A stretch of 64,000 nt of DNA from NCBI RefSeq assembly GCF_024586455.1, contig NC_065919.1, forward strand, positions 37,796,839-37,860,838, written 5' to 3'. Shown in pieces: positions 33,736 through 44,592 of the stretch. Numbering within the stretch: position 1 is the stretch's first letter; each line of letters opens with the position of its first letter. Below the pieces are notes generated by a model. The model saw only the letters and a program-made list of their open reading frames with translations. It searched no databases and was not told where the DNA came from. The stretch is from Bactrocera neohumeralis. Lineage: Eukaryota; Arthropoda; Insecta; Diptera; Tephritidae. The translations under genes were made by a program, and so were the position numbers.

Positions 33736-34429
33736 TGTCATCGGTACATTCTCTCCAATGACACTCTGTTTCTGGGCACGTATTACCCTATTCTTACCAT
33801 CTTAAAGTTTTGTACCAGAGATGGTATGAAATGGCTTTATAGGAGCCCTTCGCAAAATTGGAGGACCAAAGGCTTGTGCTGGTCTTGCATAAAATGGGAA
33901 CCAACAGAAATTGAGTTATTTAAAGTATTTAGGCAGGCGCGCAATAAAAGTCCGTCTGATGAAGAGACCACTGCATCTTCCTTATAAAGAATACCCCCAC
34001 CCCATTGATCTCATCAATATTTCTTCCCCTTGTCCTCAAGGAGAGCAGGTTCGTCTGCTCAGAATTCATAGAAAGCTGTAACTGAACATGGTAAACGAAC
34101 AACTTCTAAAGAACCGCCACCAAATAACTGTAAGTCAGGTAATAAAAATTTAGTTGTAATACTGCGGAAAAAGTCAATTTTTATCTCAAGACTTGCTGCG
34201 GATACCACAGTTGATGACATAAAGAGTTATTATATCTTGTCGAAATTAAAAGCGGACGATACAGAAAATTTAATTTCAAATACGACAGGGATATTTTGTC
34301 TTTTTAGATCGACATATCCGCTGACAATTTTCCATTGGTTCTCACAACTCATTCTGGCCATCTGTGGTCTTTGTGAGTGAATTCGAACATAAGTGATAAA
34401 TCCAGTTTAGTTGTCACTAAAATCTGTAT
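33736..34429. other. No gene recognised
   Basis: Decayed sequence between two LINE relics, without a readable domain. Its right end may be the start of the LINE at 34,795, because the MITE M2 lies between. Confidence 0.4.
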
Positions 34430-34433
34430 TTAA

Positions 34434-34790
34434 GGGGGTATTCTCATGTAATCAGTTCGAAAAATCGATTTTTTTTTATTTTGACAGTAAAACCTATTGA
34501 AAACATGCTGTGAAAAATTCAGACCGAAATTCATAATATTTGATAAGTTACAGTTCATAGCCGCCGAAGTGTCGTAAGCGACTGTCTACCAGGCGCCATG
34601 ACACTTGAAACTTCAAAAAAAAAGTATTCAACTGGTCAATGTAAAAAAAGGAAAAAAAATTTTTTTTTTGTACATTTCAAAATACAAATAAAAATGTATT
34701 AAAAAATTAAAATGATTGAATTTTGTTGTCGCATAAAAAAAATTTTCCTAAAAAGTGGTAAAATGTGTGCGTTCACATGAGAGTACCCCC
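34434..34790. mobile_element. TTAA-flanked MITE, copy M2 (357 bp)
   Basis: Inverted ends GGGGGTATTCTCATGT (34,434-34,449) and the complement of GGGGGTACTCTCATGT (34,775-34,790), 15 of 16 identical. TTAA lies on both sides (34,430-34,433 and 34,791-34,794). The subterminal AAAAATCGATTTTTT (about 34,460) is shared with M1 and M3, here in the opposite orientation. It is non-coding and lies at the start of the LINE endonuclease reading. Confidence 0.82.
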
Positions 34791-34794
34791 TTAA

Positions 34795-36300
34795 ATAGCA
34801 TTAATTGTAATTTTAAAATCATTGATTTCACAGAAACTTGGCAAAAGTCCCACATTGAATTTGAAATCTTTAGATATGACTGGCTCAACGGAATAGGAGT
34901 TGGTGTCCTGTTTGCTGTTCATTCTTCAATTCCATCTGAAGAAGTCGATGTTCCGCATGTAGACTTCATAGAATTTAAGTGCATTCGAATTTGCGTGGCC
35001 ATATCTACTTAAATTTAGGGGGTATTCTAGTCTAGAAATGCTATTTAACGGCATTTTTTAAAGTCCAATAAAAAAAAACTAAGAACATTTTTACTATCCA
35101 ATTTTTTATCAGATATTTATTGATATTTTAAGAATACAAAAAAAAAAAAAAAAAAAATTTGTGGTAATTTGATTAATTGCGGCGTGGTGGCGTGGCGGGG
35201 GTTGAAAATAAGGGTGCGCCCTTCCTGACACGATTCCAACACTTTGGGTGATCTGAACAAAAAAAAAATGTTTAATCAGTACAAATGCCGCTATCGTCTG
35301 AACTAGGATAAATAAATTTTTTTCAGTAAATGGCGACTGTTTGAATTTTTTGCCCGTTTTTTGGCAAAGATCAAAATTTTTTAAAAATAGTAAAAATCAA
35401 AATTTTTAAATAATCCTATTTCCAACTATAGAGAGATATATAAAGAAGGTCCACACCAAATTTCAAGTTAATCGGTTTATTAGAACTTGAGAAATCATGT
35501 CAGAAGTGTTGAAAATAGTAGTTTCGAGAAAAACGCGATTAAAGATTTGAGTCTAACTGCAGGTCTGCAGTCTAGCTGTCACTAAAATAGCTATAAGTCG
35601 GTAAATAATAGGACTTTTAAAAATTCGTTTCGGGAATATATTCCTAAAGGTTCAGTCTTTAAGAATAGGTATGAAAAAAAATCGATTTTTTCAAAATTCT
35701 AGACTAGAATACCCCCTTTATCTCATATACCGTCTCAATCGGATTCATCTGTATATATTCGGCAGGCTTCCTTAATGAATAATGTTTTCTCCATAGCTAA
35801 TAATACAGATTCCATGATTGTTTTGGGAGATTTCAATTTACTGTGTGTACGAGTATCATGAAAATCTATTGATGATTACATCATTCCTGTTAGTACTCGC
35901 TTATGATTTAACGAGTTCTTAGATGAAAAGTCGGAGTTAGGTCTTAATTAAATTAATTTATTTTCAAACAAGTTTGATAAGTTCTTTCATCTGTCTCACG
36001 TTGATAACGCTTCAATATTCTCTGTTATCTGATGTAACCCTTTGGTTCTGCCAGTTCATAATAATACACAAGACTTTTAAACTTTTTAAAAAAGTAGTTT
36101 AGTTGTTGGCTATTCAAAATATTCTAAATTGCCTTCTGAGGAATTTAATACTGCAATGGCAACAATTACTTGTCTCGAAAAAAGTTAAATTGCGGTGCCC
36201 CTCATAACTCGATACTGGATCATCTAAAATCAAAAATTCAAAGTGACATCCTTAGATAATGGCTTTGCTTCGGTTAATTTGTTTTTGTTAAATGAAAAAT
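34795..36300 (+). pseudogene. LINE endonuclease domain relic, interrupted by MITE M3
   Basis: Before M3: CNFKIIDFTETWQKSHIEFE (AP-endonuclease block, normally ..I.LTETWL), then GVGVLFAVHSSIPS. After M3 (35,717 on): HIPSQSDSSVYIRQASLMNN, then DSMIVLGDFNLLCV (the GDFN block with the catalytic Asp, about 35,820-35,840), LFSNKFDKFFDLSHVDNASI and NPLVLPVHN. The order fits the endonuclease of Jockey/CR1-type LINEs. No RT follows before 36,780. Stops and indels are frequent. Confidence 0.65.
35018..35716. mobile_element. TTAA-family MITE, copy M3 (699 bp, TTTA flanks)
   Basis: A perfect 20-bp inverted repeat, GGGGGTATTCTAGTCTAGAA, is at 35,018 and in complement ending at 35,716. The flanks are TTTA on both sides (35,014-35,017 and 35,717-35,720). 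Length (699 against 700 bp) and interior blocks, including TTTCGAGAAAAACGCG near 35,520 and AAAAAATCGATTTTTTCAAA next to the right end, match M1 at 22,366. It splits the LINE endonuclease reading. Confidence 0.82.
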
Positions 36301-36779
36301 AATAACAAATTTCACAAACCCAGCGCTGCCTCATAAATTATGTATAGAAATAATGTTCCAAATTTAAAAATTTTCGTCCCTTTGTTTAAGTTTCAATTAA
36401 AAATAGAAAGTGAGAAAATTTTAATTAGTATAAATGCAACCGGTAATAAAAATTACAGATATCCATATGCATCTTCCCACAGCGCTAACTTCATGCATAT
36501 AAAGGTTTTAATATAAATTATATATGACTTAAGAAGATTTATGAAATATAAACACGCTTGGGAACGAGGTGTGGGCTACAAATAATAGGTCAGCCATGAA
36601 GATTGAAGAAGGGATTGGTACGATGACAAGGAAATATTCTAAGCCATGTCAATAACTATATTCGCTGAGGCGTTACCTCGAAAATATTAGAAAGTTATAG
36701 CTAAAATCTTTTCACCTTCACAGAAGATAAGCTGTAATATTAATCGCGTCGAAATTGCAAATTTTTCTTTGGCCATAAT
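36301..36779. other. No gene recognised
   Basis: Decayed AT-rich sequence. It could be the remains of the LINE to the left. Confidence 0.4.
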
Positions 36780-37250
36780 AATCATAGTTATTTGGCTCTA
36801 CAGCTCTTTGTGTGCGTTTAACTGCTGAACGATACGCCTTTACCTTTTAGTGTCCCTCTCCAGTTTTCCAGCTGGTGTTTCTATAGATATTCATTTGTTT
36901 CGTCCATGACAGATTTTAGTCTCTCCCATGCTGGAGCAGTTGTAATTGCGTGATTCAAAGTTGTCCAATTTTCCTCTAACCTTTTTGAAATTTCAGCATT
37001 GGAATTACTTTTTCTCTCTCATATCCGTCCGTGTTGTAGTACTTCTTCCTTTAACTTTTGCGAGTTGGACAGTTTTTGCAGCAGTTTCACTCTAACTAAG
37101 AAGTGATTACTATCGTAGCTTGGACCTCTGAGACTTCGCACATCTGTTATGCTGTTTCTTCTTCTTCTTTTGAATACAAGATCGTGGTTCCGGGAATATT
37201 TCATGTTCCTCTGTGGATGTCTTTATATGTTGTTTTACAATAGAACTTTA
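36780..37250 (-). pseudogene. LINE endonuclease C-terminus and linker relic
   Basis: Minus strand: KDIHRGTW (about 37,215-37,240), a frameshift, then DLVFKRRRRNSITDVRSLRG, PSYDSNHFLVRVKL (about 37,075-37,125), and in another frame SNAEISKRLEENWTTLNHAI and ETNEYL. RTE-like insect LINEs have DVR..RG.(N/D)..SDH.LV.AK at the end of the endonuclease. Here the Asp of SDH is Asn. The related block is largely deleted in the 16,310 copy (PNIDS remains), so membership of the same family is possible but unproven. Confidence 0.55.
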
Positions 37251-37920
37251 AATACATAATCTCTTACCATAATCTCATACCATTTTCAGATATTGTTTCA
37301 TGGTTCGAATGATTTCCAAATACGTTTATATGTCATAACCACCCAACGTAATATAATAATATAGTACGTATATAGCACATTTCCGTCTGTGCGAGACATT
37401 TCTCAAGTCAAACGCTTTCAGCACATTAACCATCGCTTATTATGCTACATACAAGGATTTTTAACAAACAGCATTGACATGGATAAAAATACCAATCAAT
37501 CATTCACTCATCAGCAGTTATGCAAAACAAACTGACAATTTTAATAAAATCATCGTCAGCGATAAAACCAGTAAACTGATATCAGGAATTTTTATGTTCG
37601 TTAATTGAAAATATCACGCTTGTAATTCGCTTGATCGTTAAACACAGAGACCAAACATCCACACACGCATACTGAGTGAGAGTGCGTGACTTCCGGGAGG
37701 CACAATTTTTAATCCTATTAGCGATAGTCGCTTCGATGAAGTGGCCTCCGGTAAATAAATTGTAGTATAGTACGTAGTACGTATATGTATATTGTATTGT
37801 AATTATAATAGTAATGATCTAGTAGCTCTTCTTTGTGATATAAAAGTCTTAAATATTAAAGTGTTTATATAAATAGATATATTTCAGAAAAAAGTACAAT
37901 AAATGATGGAGGAATGAGAA

Positions 37921-37993
37921 CTAACTGTAACGAAAATGCAAATATTGTTATAAATATGGCGTCTATCCTCCTCTGCAGATGGTTAATTGATAA
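37921..37993 (+). repeat. 73-bp direct repeat, copy 1
   Basis: Matches 38,530-38,602 at 70 of 73 positions without gaps (CTAACTGTAACGAAAATGCA..GGCGTCTATCCTCCTCT..). Spacing between starts is 609 bp. Confidence 0.9.
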
Positions 37994-38529
37994 TAATATA
38001 TGTATGTATATAATCTGTCTTCATAGTTTTGGTCAAATTTGGAGAGATTATGAAGGGTATTGTTTTTAGACGTGTGGTTCTTGAGAAGAAATAAAGCGCA
38101 TATAAATTAGTGTTATGGCCCAGAATTTAGATTTATTATAAGGTTATGAAATAAATTCCAGCCAGATTTTTTTGTCACTTATTGCAGAACTGGGCCATTA
38201 TGTCATAACGCACCTGATTGATTTGAGTGCAGGTACTAAAGGTAACGGTGTGGGATTTCTGTACTCAATATGCGGAAAGCTTATTTAATAACGTACATGA
38301 ATTTAATCGCTGAACAAAATTCCTAGTAAGTCTGTTCACATGTTTGAAAAAAAAAACAAATTAAAATTTTCTGAAATATTTACATTTATTCTCAGGAAGG
38401 TCTTTAAAGGTTATAAAATCAGGTAACAGTAATCTTGTTTATTAATGAGAACACACAACACAATTAGTAAATACATCTACCTATTCAACGAACATAGTTA
38501 GGAACTTCAGTGTTAGCTGCAATTGATAA

Positions 38530-38602
38530 CTAACTGTAACGAAAATGCAAAAATTGTTATAAATATGGCGTCTATCCTCCTCTTCAGATAGTTAATTGAT
38601 AA
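38530..38602 (+). repeat. 73-bp direct repeat, copy 2
   Basis: Second copy of the repeat at 37,921. The sequence between the two copies has no recognised coding content. Confidence 0.9.
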
Positions 38603-40286
38603 AAATTTTTTTTCTTTATATTGCTTAAAACCAGAAAACCCTTCTTTTAAGTCAAGCCCATTTATAGTAAACAAAATATTCAGTATTTATGGGATGTCAA
38701 AAAGTGTGCGTGTGCAACCCGTAATTCTTTTGAATCATTTCTATTTTTGCATCTTTGCAGTTGATTTTTAGATTGTGACTTTTGGTACTTGAGAATATAA
38801 CATTTGTATGAGAAGTTGAAGTGGTGATTATAATTTCCAACCATTAATTGTATTATATGGTTTGTATTCTTTTCAGCAGGGCAATTGGTTTCATTATGAC
38901 TTTATTGTCCATCAAAAACCTTGACTACTTTCGGAAAAAGTTAAAATTAGTGGAACTGATGTAAAATATGAAGTAACTGTTGTTCAAAAACAACGTTAAA
39001 ATAAACAACACAGAAATTAAAAGCAACTTCAACTGCTAATATGATATATTTAGTTAAGAAAAATATATAGTCTATAAAATTTATAGAATCATGAAAATTT
39101 TTGAGTTTGAAATATATTGTAAAAAGCTTAAAGAAGAGATGGTCCCAACTATATGATGATATAAAGATTGGCTTGACCAATTTCACTCATTTACAAAGCA
39201 AAAAAGAAATTAGGCGGTTGGTATGGTGGAAGCTTTTTTTCTCATTCTTACTCGCTTTACCTATTATACGATCAATCCCTTATAAGATATTAAGATATTT
39301 ATACCTATTAAGTGGTAGGAAATAAGTTAATCCATTAAATTGGAATCTGAATAAAAGTTGTTTGGACCGTAATACAGTTTAACAGATCATTTTATCAATT
39401 CTGACTCTAAATACTACGAGTATCCGTAGTCAATTGAACATTTTTTTAAGTTTCTCATCATGCTCACTCAGAATTTGAATTTTTGCGGTGTTCGAGACTT
39501 CGGCTTTGGTTGTCTTTGTAAAAGATTCTCAAACAGTGAACATGAAAAATTTCCAACAATAAAAAACCTGAAGTCGACTAATGCACCACTATAGCTCATT
39601 CATGGGCACACTGTGTGATGAATATAAATACCTTGGCAATTTTCTTTCAGTTTATCAAGACACTCGGCCGTTTTCTTAATGGCGTTCGCTCCTTACGTCA
39701 CTCACATAATGTGCAACATTAATCAAGAGATCTAGGAAATCTACGAGTTAAGGCGCTACCAGCTAGCTTGTCGTCGTCGTTGTTGTGTCTAGAAGACATG
39801 AGCTCATCTAGCGATCAGTCGTCAGTGAGTCAATGTTTGAGGTATGAACAACAATCGCTAGCTTTAATGCTACATTGTTGTTACTTTCTAGTCACAGCCA
39901 CGATTAAGTAAATCGTTGGCATCAAAATGTGTCCATGTCAGGCAACGGTTTGGCATTTGTAGCATCTGGTATTTCCATAGATGGCTTTCCAAGCGAAAAG
40001 GAAGCATCTGTCGGAAAATTGCGCATGCTCCGCGTGATGATTGAAATGTTGTACAATCATTTTTCTGTAGTGGTTTGAAATCGACTTGCTATTGTTCGAG
40101 TTTAGTTTTTGCTATTTTCTACACACATAAACAGAGATGTATCTGTTTCTGTTGATTTCATTTCATTAACAAAATGCTTCAAGTGCCACAACATTACTTC
40201 GTTGAACAGTTCTTTTACGTTTCTCTGCTCTTTGCGAGCTGACGGTATTCGTTTCAACATATGTATGTATGTATTATCACTTTTAC

Positions 40287-40752
40287 TTTTATACTCTTGC
40301 AACATGTTGATGCGGAATATAATAGTTTTGTTCACCTAACTGGTGTATGTATCACCTAAGACTAACCGAGATAGATACGCGCATACATACAAATGATCAG
40401 GATGGCGGGGAAAGTTGAAATCCGGGATACTGTCTAGATGTCCGCCTGTCCGTGCAAGTTGTAACTTGAGTAAGAATTGAGAAATATTAGCAAATAAAAG
40501 AACGAAGTTGTCGATGGGCGTAGTCGAACCACTGCCACGCCCACAAAACGCGATTAACCGAAAACCTATAAAGTGTCATAACTAAGCACTTAATTAAGAT
40601 ATACAACTCTTATTTGGCACGCATATCTGAAATTGCTTGGATTCCTATCCTGTGGTGGACGTTTTACACTTTCAGGTATTTCCCTGGCTTTGATTTTTCC
40701 AAGTTGCAAGAGTATATAATGTTCGCTTAAACCCGAACTTAGCCCTTCTTTA
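40287..40752 (+). repeat. DINE-A2 repeat, short copy with both ends
   Basis: The head TTTTATACTCTTGCAACATG (40,287) pairs with TTGCAAGAGTATATAA near 40,705 as subterminal inverted repeats. The core GGATGGCGGGGAAAGTTG is followed by a short GTCTAGATGTCCGCCTGTCC tract, and the GCCACGCCCACAAAACG block is present. The 3' end has GTTCG..CGAAC hairpin arms and TTAGCCCTTCTTTAAATG. About 466 bp, shortened relative to 47,146. Confidence 0.8.
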
Positions 40753-41539
40753 AATGTTAATGTTTATTTTCATTTTATATGCAAATTGGCTGACATCCTA
40801 TTTGTATTACTCCGAGAGTCGCCTGCGCTTGCTTGGCGCTGTCATTCTCGACTTTATTGGCAATTTACTTGGCGTGTTTTTAGCTTCGAGTTTCGCAAAA
40901 CTTTTTGATTTTTTGAAATTACATAGAAACACATAATAAGTGATGCATTTAGCACGAAAATAAGAACTATGGTAAATAGCCTTGTATTGACTTGCCGAGC
41001 ATTTGATATTTTCACTAACACTAAAAACTCACACTCTGGGCTACATTATAATTTCCAAATTTAAGTTCCTTTGCAAAACCAGTGAGCAGTGTCTCTGATT
41101 ATTGAGCAACTTGAATTTGACTGAATTCTAATTTAACGATAGTGACTCCATTGGGAAAGTTTGAATAACTAGTAATTTCTGTTAGTTCAACATGACCAAA
41201 CTAGTTTTTGCTTCTAAATAGGTGCAAAAAAGATACCTGTATGATATTCGTCCACACTTTCCCCAAACCTTCATATCCTAATATAATTAATTTCGTTCCA
41301 GCTGTTGGCCTTATGCGATGTATTCCAGTCAATGACAGGTTCATAGTATTTTTTTACCTATTTACATATTTCTTTGTACCAGAGTCCTTCCCTTAACTTC
41401 CAGTACATGTTTTAGGAATACTTAACAATCTCCCTCGGTATGCTAGGAGAAATAAAAGTTGAAGTCAGTATAAAAGGAAGGAAGAAGAAGCTTCTACAAG
41501 ATATTTTCTTGTTCCGTTCTGTCACTTTATTACTATAAC
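40753..41539. other. No gene recognised
   Basis: Looks unique, with two frames of about 60 codons and no known domains. Confidence 0.5.
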
Positions 41540-41766
41540 CTCAACAGGATACAATAAGTTTGCCAGAAAGTTTACAACTGAAGAAAACTTGGAGACCCTA
41601 CAAAAGGTATATCCCTCAGTTTTTGAAATATCGATCTGAAATTTTGCGCATGTCCCTTTTTCTCCAATAAGCTGTTAAACTGACTGATCAAAACCAAGTT
41701 CATGTATGGACATTTTTTTATTAGTGAAGTGTATCATAGTTTCGGCTTAACCGAAGTTAACGTTAT
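41540..41766 (+). repeat. DINE-B repeat, internally deleted copy
   Basis: Shows the 5' end (CCTCAACAGGATACAATAAG, GGAGACCCTACAAAAGGTAT), the CCCTCAGTTTTTGAAATATC block and the 3' hairpin TTTCGGCTTAACCGAAG with TTAACG. The core and most tandem units are lost. Confidence 0.75.
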
Positions 41767-42658
41767 ATCGTATTCTTTTTCAATTTTCTTCAAGCTTAAA
41801 TTAAGTATTTAATTTATATTTTTAACTGAGTTATCATACTAAAAGAAGTGAATTATAATATACTATATATTGGATCGTTCCCTAAGTAATTTCCTTTTTT
41901 GGTGCAATTTAAACACGATTTTTTATTGTGTAAGACATTTTACGAAATTATATCTTTTCCATTTTGAACCAATACTTTTGCATTCCTTCAAGCAAGAAAT
42001 CCATTCCACGCTCATATAATTTCTGATCCTTGCAGACAAAAAACTGGTTCCGGTGATTTTCGACGTTCTGTTTTGAGGAAAAGGTTCCCGCAGCCAAATA
42101 ATTTGGCAGAACAAGTAAAATTCCGAAGGTGCCAAGTTTGGAGAATATGGTGAGTGCGATAACAGATTCCATTCAAGCTGCAAAAGCAATTGGCGAGTCA
42201 TCAAACTTGTAAGAGGTCTTACTATCCTGGTGGAACACTACACCTTTTCCTTAGATCAATTCTGGTCTCTACTGTTTGAGTGCATCTCCCAATTTATCCA
42301 TCCGATCACAATACACTTCAGAATCAATCGTGGTATTGCCGATCCCTTTGAAACAGGCAACCTAACCTTTTTTTTGATGGCTATCGGCCTTCGAAGTGGT
42401 TTGAGCTGGTTCATCCATTTTAAACCATGATCTATTGAGTTTTACATTCTTGTAAATAACACATGTTTCGTCACCACTAACAATACTCGTACACTTCAAG
42501 AATGGATCACTTCTTTAATATCTGATAAATAAATCACAGTCCTTAAGGCGACCAAGCAGATAACGTTCTGTGAATGATCGCATTAGACAAATTTAATATT
42601 TTCGCAAACACTCGAGTTATTATTGAACAATTTGCATCGACCAATGTTTTTATTTTAT

Positions 42659-43563
42659 TTTCCATTGGTACTGGTTTTTACGTGGCGGGTCCCAAACCCA
42701 GCGCACAACCCTATGTAGGGGATGTTTCGCCTTCTCACATTAGCTCCATCTTATATAAGAGTGTACAGCTGCTGGCGTATGCCTATGATATTGAGATCTT
42801 CGGCCTCTACACCCGCGCCGTTAGTTCTGCTTTCTCCAGGCTGGACAAGGAAGCACAGAAAATGGGTCTGGCGGTGAACGAGGGCAAAACGAAATATCTC
42901 CTGTCATCAAACAAACAGTCGTCGCACTCGCGACTTGGCTCTCACGTCACTGTTGACAGTCATAACTTTGAAGTTGTAGATAATTTCGTCTATCTTGGAA
43001 CCAGCGTAAACACCACCAACAATGTCAGCCTGGAAATCCAACACAGGATTGCTCTTGCCAACAGGTGCTACTTCGGACTGAGTAGGCAATTGAAAAGTAA
43101 AGTCCTCTCTCGACGAACAAAAGCTAAACTCTATAAGTCGCTCATAATTCCCGTCCTGCTATATGGTGCAGAGGCTTTGACGATGATAACAACTGATGAG
43201 TCGACATTGCGAGTTTTCGAGAGAAAGGTTCTGCGAAAGATTTATGGTCCTTTGCACATTGGCCACGGCAAATATGGTATTCGAAGGAACGATGAGCTGT
43301 ACGAGATATACGACGCCATTGACATAGTTCAGCGAATTAAAAGACAGCGGCTACGCTGGCTAGGTCATGTTGTCCGGATGGATGAAAACACTCCAGCTCT
43401 GAAAGTATTCGACGCAATACCCGCCGGGGGAAGCAGAGGAAGAGGAAGACCTCCACTCCGTTGGAAGGACCAAGTGGAGAAGAAAAGAAGAAACGGCTGG
43501 TGCGCTGTTGTTAACTCAGCTATAATCGCGTAAGCGGTGTCTACGCCAATTAAGAAGAAGAAG
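42659..43563 (+). mobile_element. RTE-like LINE copy 3, 5' inversion, 16-bp TSD
   Basis: Flanked by AATGTTTTTATTTTAT at 42,643-42,658 and 43,564-43,579. The 3' end is GTCTACGCCAATTAAGAAGA with an AAG-repeat tail. The first 79 bp (42,659-42,737) are the reverse complement of the 5' region of copy 2 (16,316-16,396), after which the element continues in the forward direction from RT motif C. Confidence 0.88.
42745..43533 (+). pseudogene. RTE-like LINE RT palm end and C-terminus, copy 3
   Basis: Open over about 260 codons without a stop, to TAA at 43,531-43,533. It starts at SVQLLAYAYDIEIFGL, where the catalytic YADD box reads YAYD. Then come KMGLAVNEGKTKYLLSSNKQ, DNFVYLGTSVNTTNNVSLE, NRCYFGLSRQLKSKVLSRRT, LYKSLIIPVLLYGAEALTM, the RIKRQRLRWLGHVVRMDENT C-terminal block and RGRGRPPLRWKDQVEK. 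A short deletion follows (EKKRRNGW where copy 2 has the LGISNWRHLAKRR block). The frame upstream to 42,574 is flank and inverted sequence, not protein. It is inactive but recently inserted by appearance. Confidence 0.85.
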
Positions 43564-44030
43564 AATGTTTTTATTTTATCTGCAACGGCTTCAAGAGCCC
43601 TCCCTCTCATCCTCAAAATCGAAATTGCCGAAACGAAATAGTTTAAAACAATTTTGTTATTGGCGTTCGATCAACACATTTTTTCCGTACACATCACATA
43701 CTTTTGACATTGTTTGAACTGTATGTTTACCCTTTTGATGGTAAAGCAGTAAAATAAAAAAGTGCTGTTGCATAAAACAAAAACTTTTCCAAATTTTTTT
43801 TTTCAAACTAGTCAAAAACCTTATCAGCTCTTAAAATATATAACGGTAAAGTGGTCTTAAGTTGGCTGCAAAAAAAAATTTATAAAATCAGCTGTTGCCA
43901 TCAAACGAAACTACTTAATGAAGAACCCAGTATATCAGCTTGGACATTAATTATAAAGAAAGAACATTATGCTATGCCAAGTGCTCTTAAATATCATTTA
44001 AAGGATACTTACAATGACTAAACCATATAA

Positions 44031-44580
44031 AGTAACAAATCAATTGAAAACTCCCCGGTCTGAGACATAGATGGCGCTACTAGAATTTAATCCATATTAT
44101 TTGCCTTAACATTCAAAAGACATGTGTATAAAGACAGCTATCGGACCACTAGTTTGTGATTTATATCATTTTGAGTGAAGCAACTTTTATTATTGTGAAA
44201 AAATGGATAAAATAAAAATTAATAAAATATTGCTTTTTGCAGTGGAAAAACACTGTTGAACTCAAAGTTTCGATTTATCAATATTAATTGGACTCTGCAC
44301 CAGGAAAATCAACTATTGAGAAGTGGTTTGACGTCTAAAGCGAAATAAGAACCGAGGGCAATGAAATCAATAGACGCTTTAAAGAGGTTATTACTGAAGA
44401 AAGCATTAAAAAAAAGTATCCAAAATAATTTCAGTTGCCCGAAAGCTGAAGTTGTTCGAGTTAGCGGGTACCCTAGCTCAGTTACCGAAAAGATATCAAC
44501 TGAACGTGTACGAAGAAAGTTTCGTCGAACGGAGTGGTGATCACCTTTACTGCAGTTTCTTTTGAAGCAAAAGAGAAATC
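44031..44580 (+). pseudogene. mellifera-like mariner relic, 5' end and N-terminus
   Basis: 5' end AATTGAAAACTCCCCGGTC with GAGACATAGATGGCGCTACT, leader shared with 6,650, then a start at about 44,203 (MDKIKINKIL). The decayed frame shows DSAPGKSTIEKWFD and TEGNEINRRF..VITEESIKK, and later PKAEVVRV and ISTERVRRKFRRTEW, equivalent to the GKSTI..WY.KF..GE and K..LRELA..L.ISKERVRHI segments of mellifera-type mariners. No catalytic region is present; the relic ends at a DINE-A scrap (44,593). Confidence 0.65.
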
Positions 44581-44592
44581 GTACTATAGCAT

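Larger units (their letters stand above)
37251..40286. other. No gene recognised
   Basis: AT-rich sequence that looks unique, apart from a 73-bp direct repeat listed separately. Frames up to 79 codons have no recognisable domain. Satellite-like CATA/TATG tracts near 40,257-40,275. Confidence 0.55.
41872..43800 (-). pseudogene. Cecropia-like mariner relic split by an RTE-like LINE
   Basis: Minus-strand reading: KTVQTMSKVCDVYGKNV and NCFKLFRFGNFDFEDE (N-terminal HTH region, 43,780-43,600), then across the LINE ADKIKTLVDANCSIITRV and AKILNLSNAIIH (second HTH). Next come GDETCVIYKNV-like residues with the first catalytic Asp (about 42,460), WFKMDEPAQTTSKADSHQKK, VVFHQDSKTSYK (second Asp), PYSPNLAPSEF (third Asp replaced by Glu) and a YERGMDFLLEGMQKYW C-terminus. 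The motif order fits cecropia/Hsmar1-like mariners. The 3' end GGATCGTTCCCTAAGTAATT is near 41,872. Several frameshifts and a gap before the second Asp. Confidence 0.78.

Noticed and set aside
42574..42744. Upstream part of the 319-codon frame ending at 43,533
   Set aside because: This part is mariner flank, target duplication and the inverted LINE segment. Genuine LINE residues start near 42,745.
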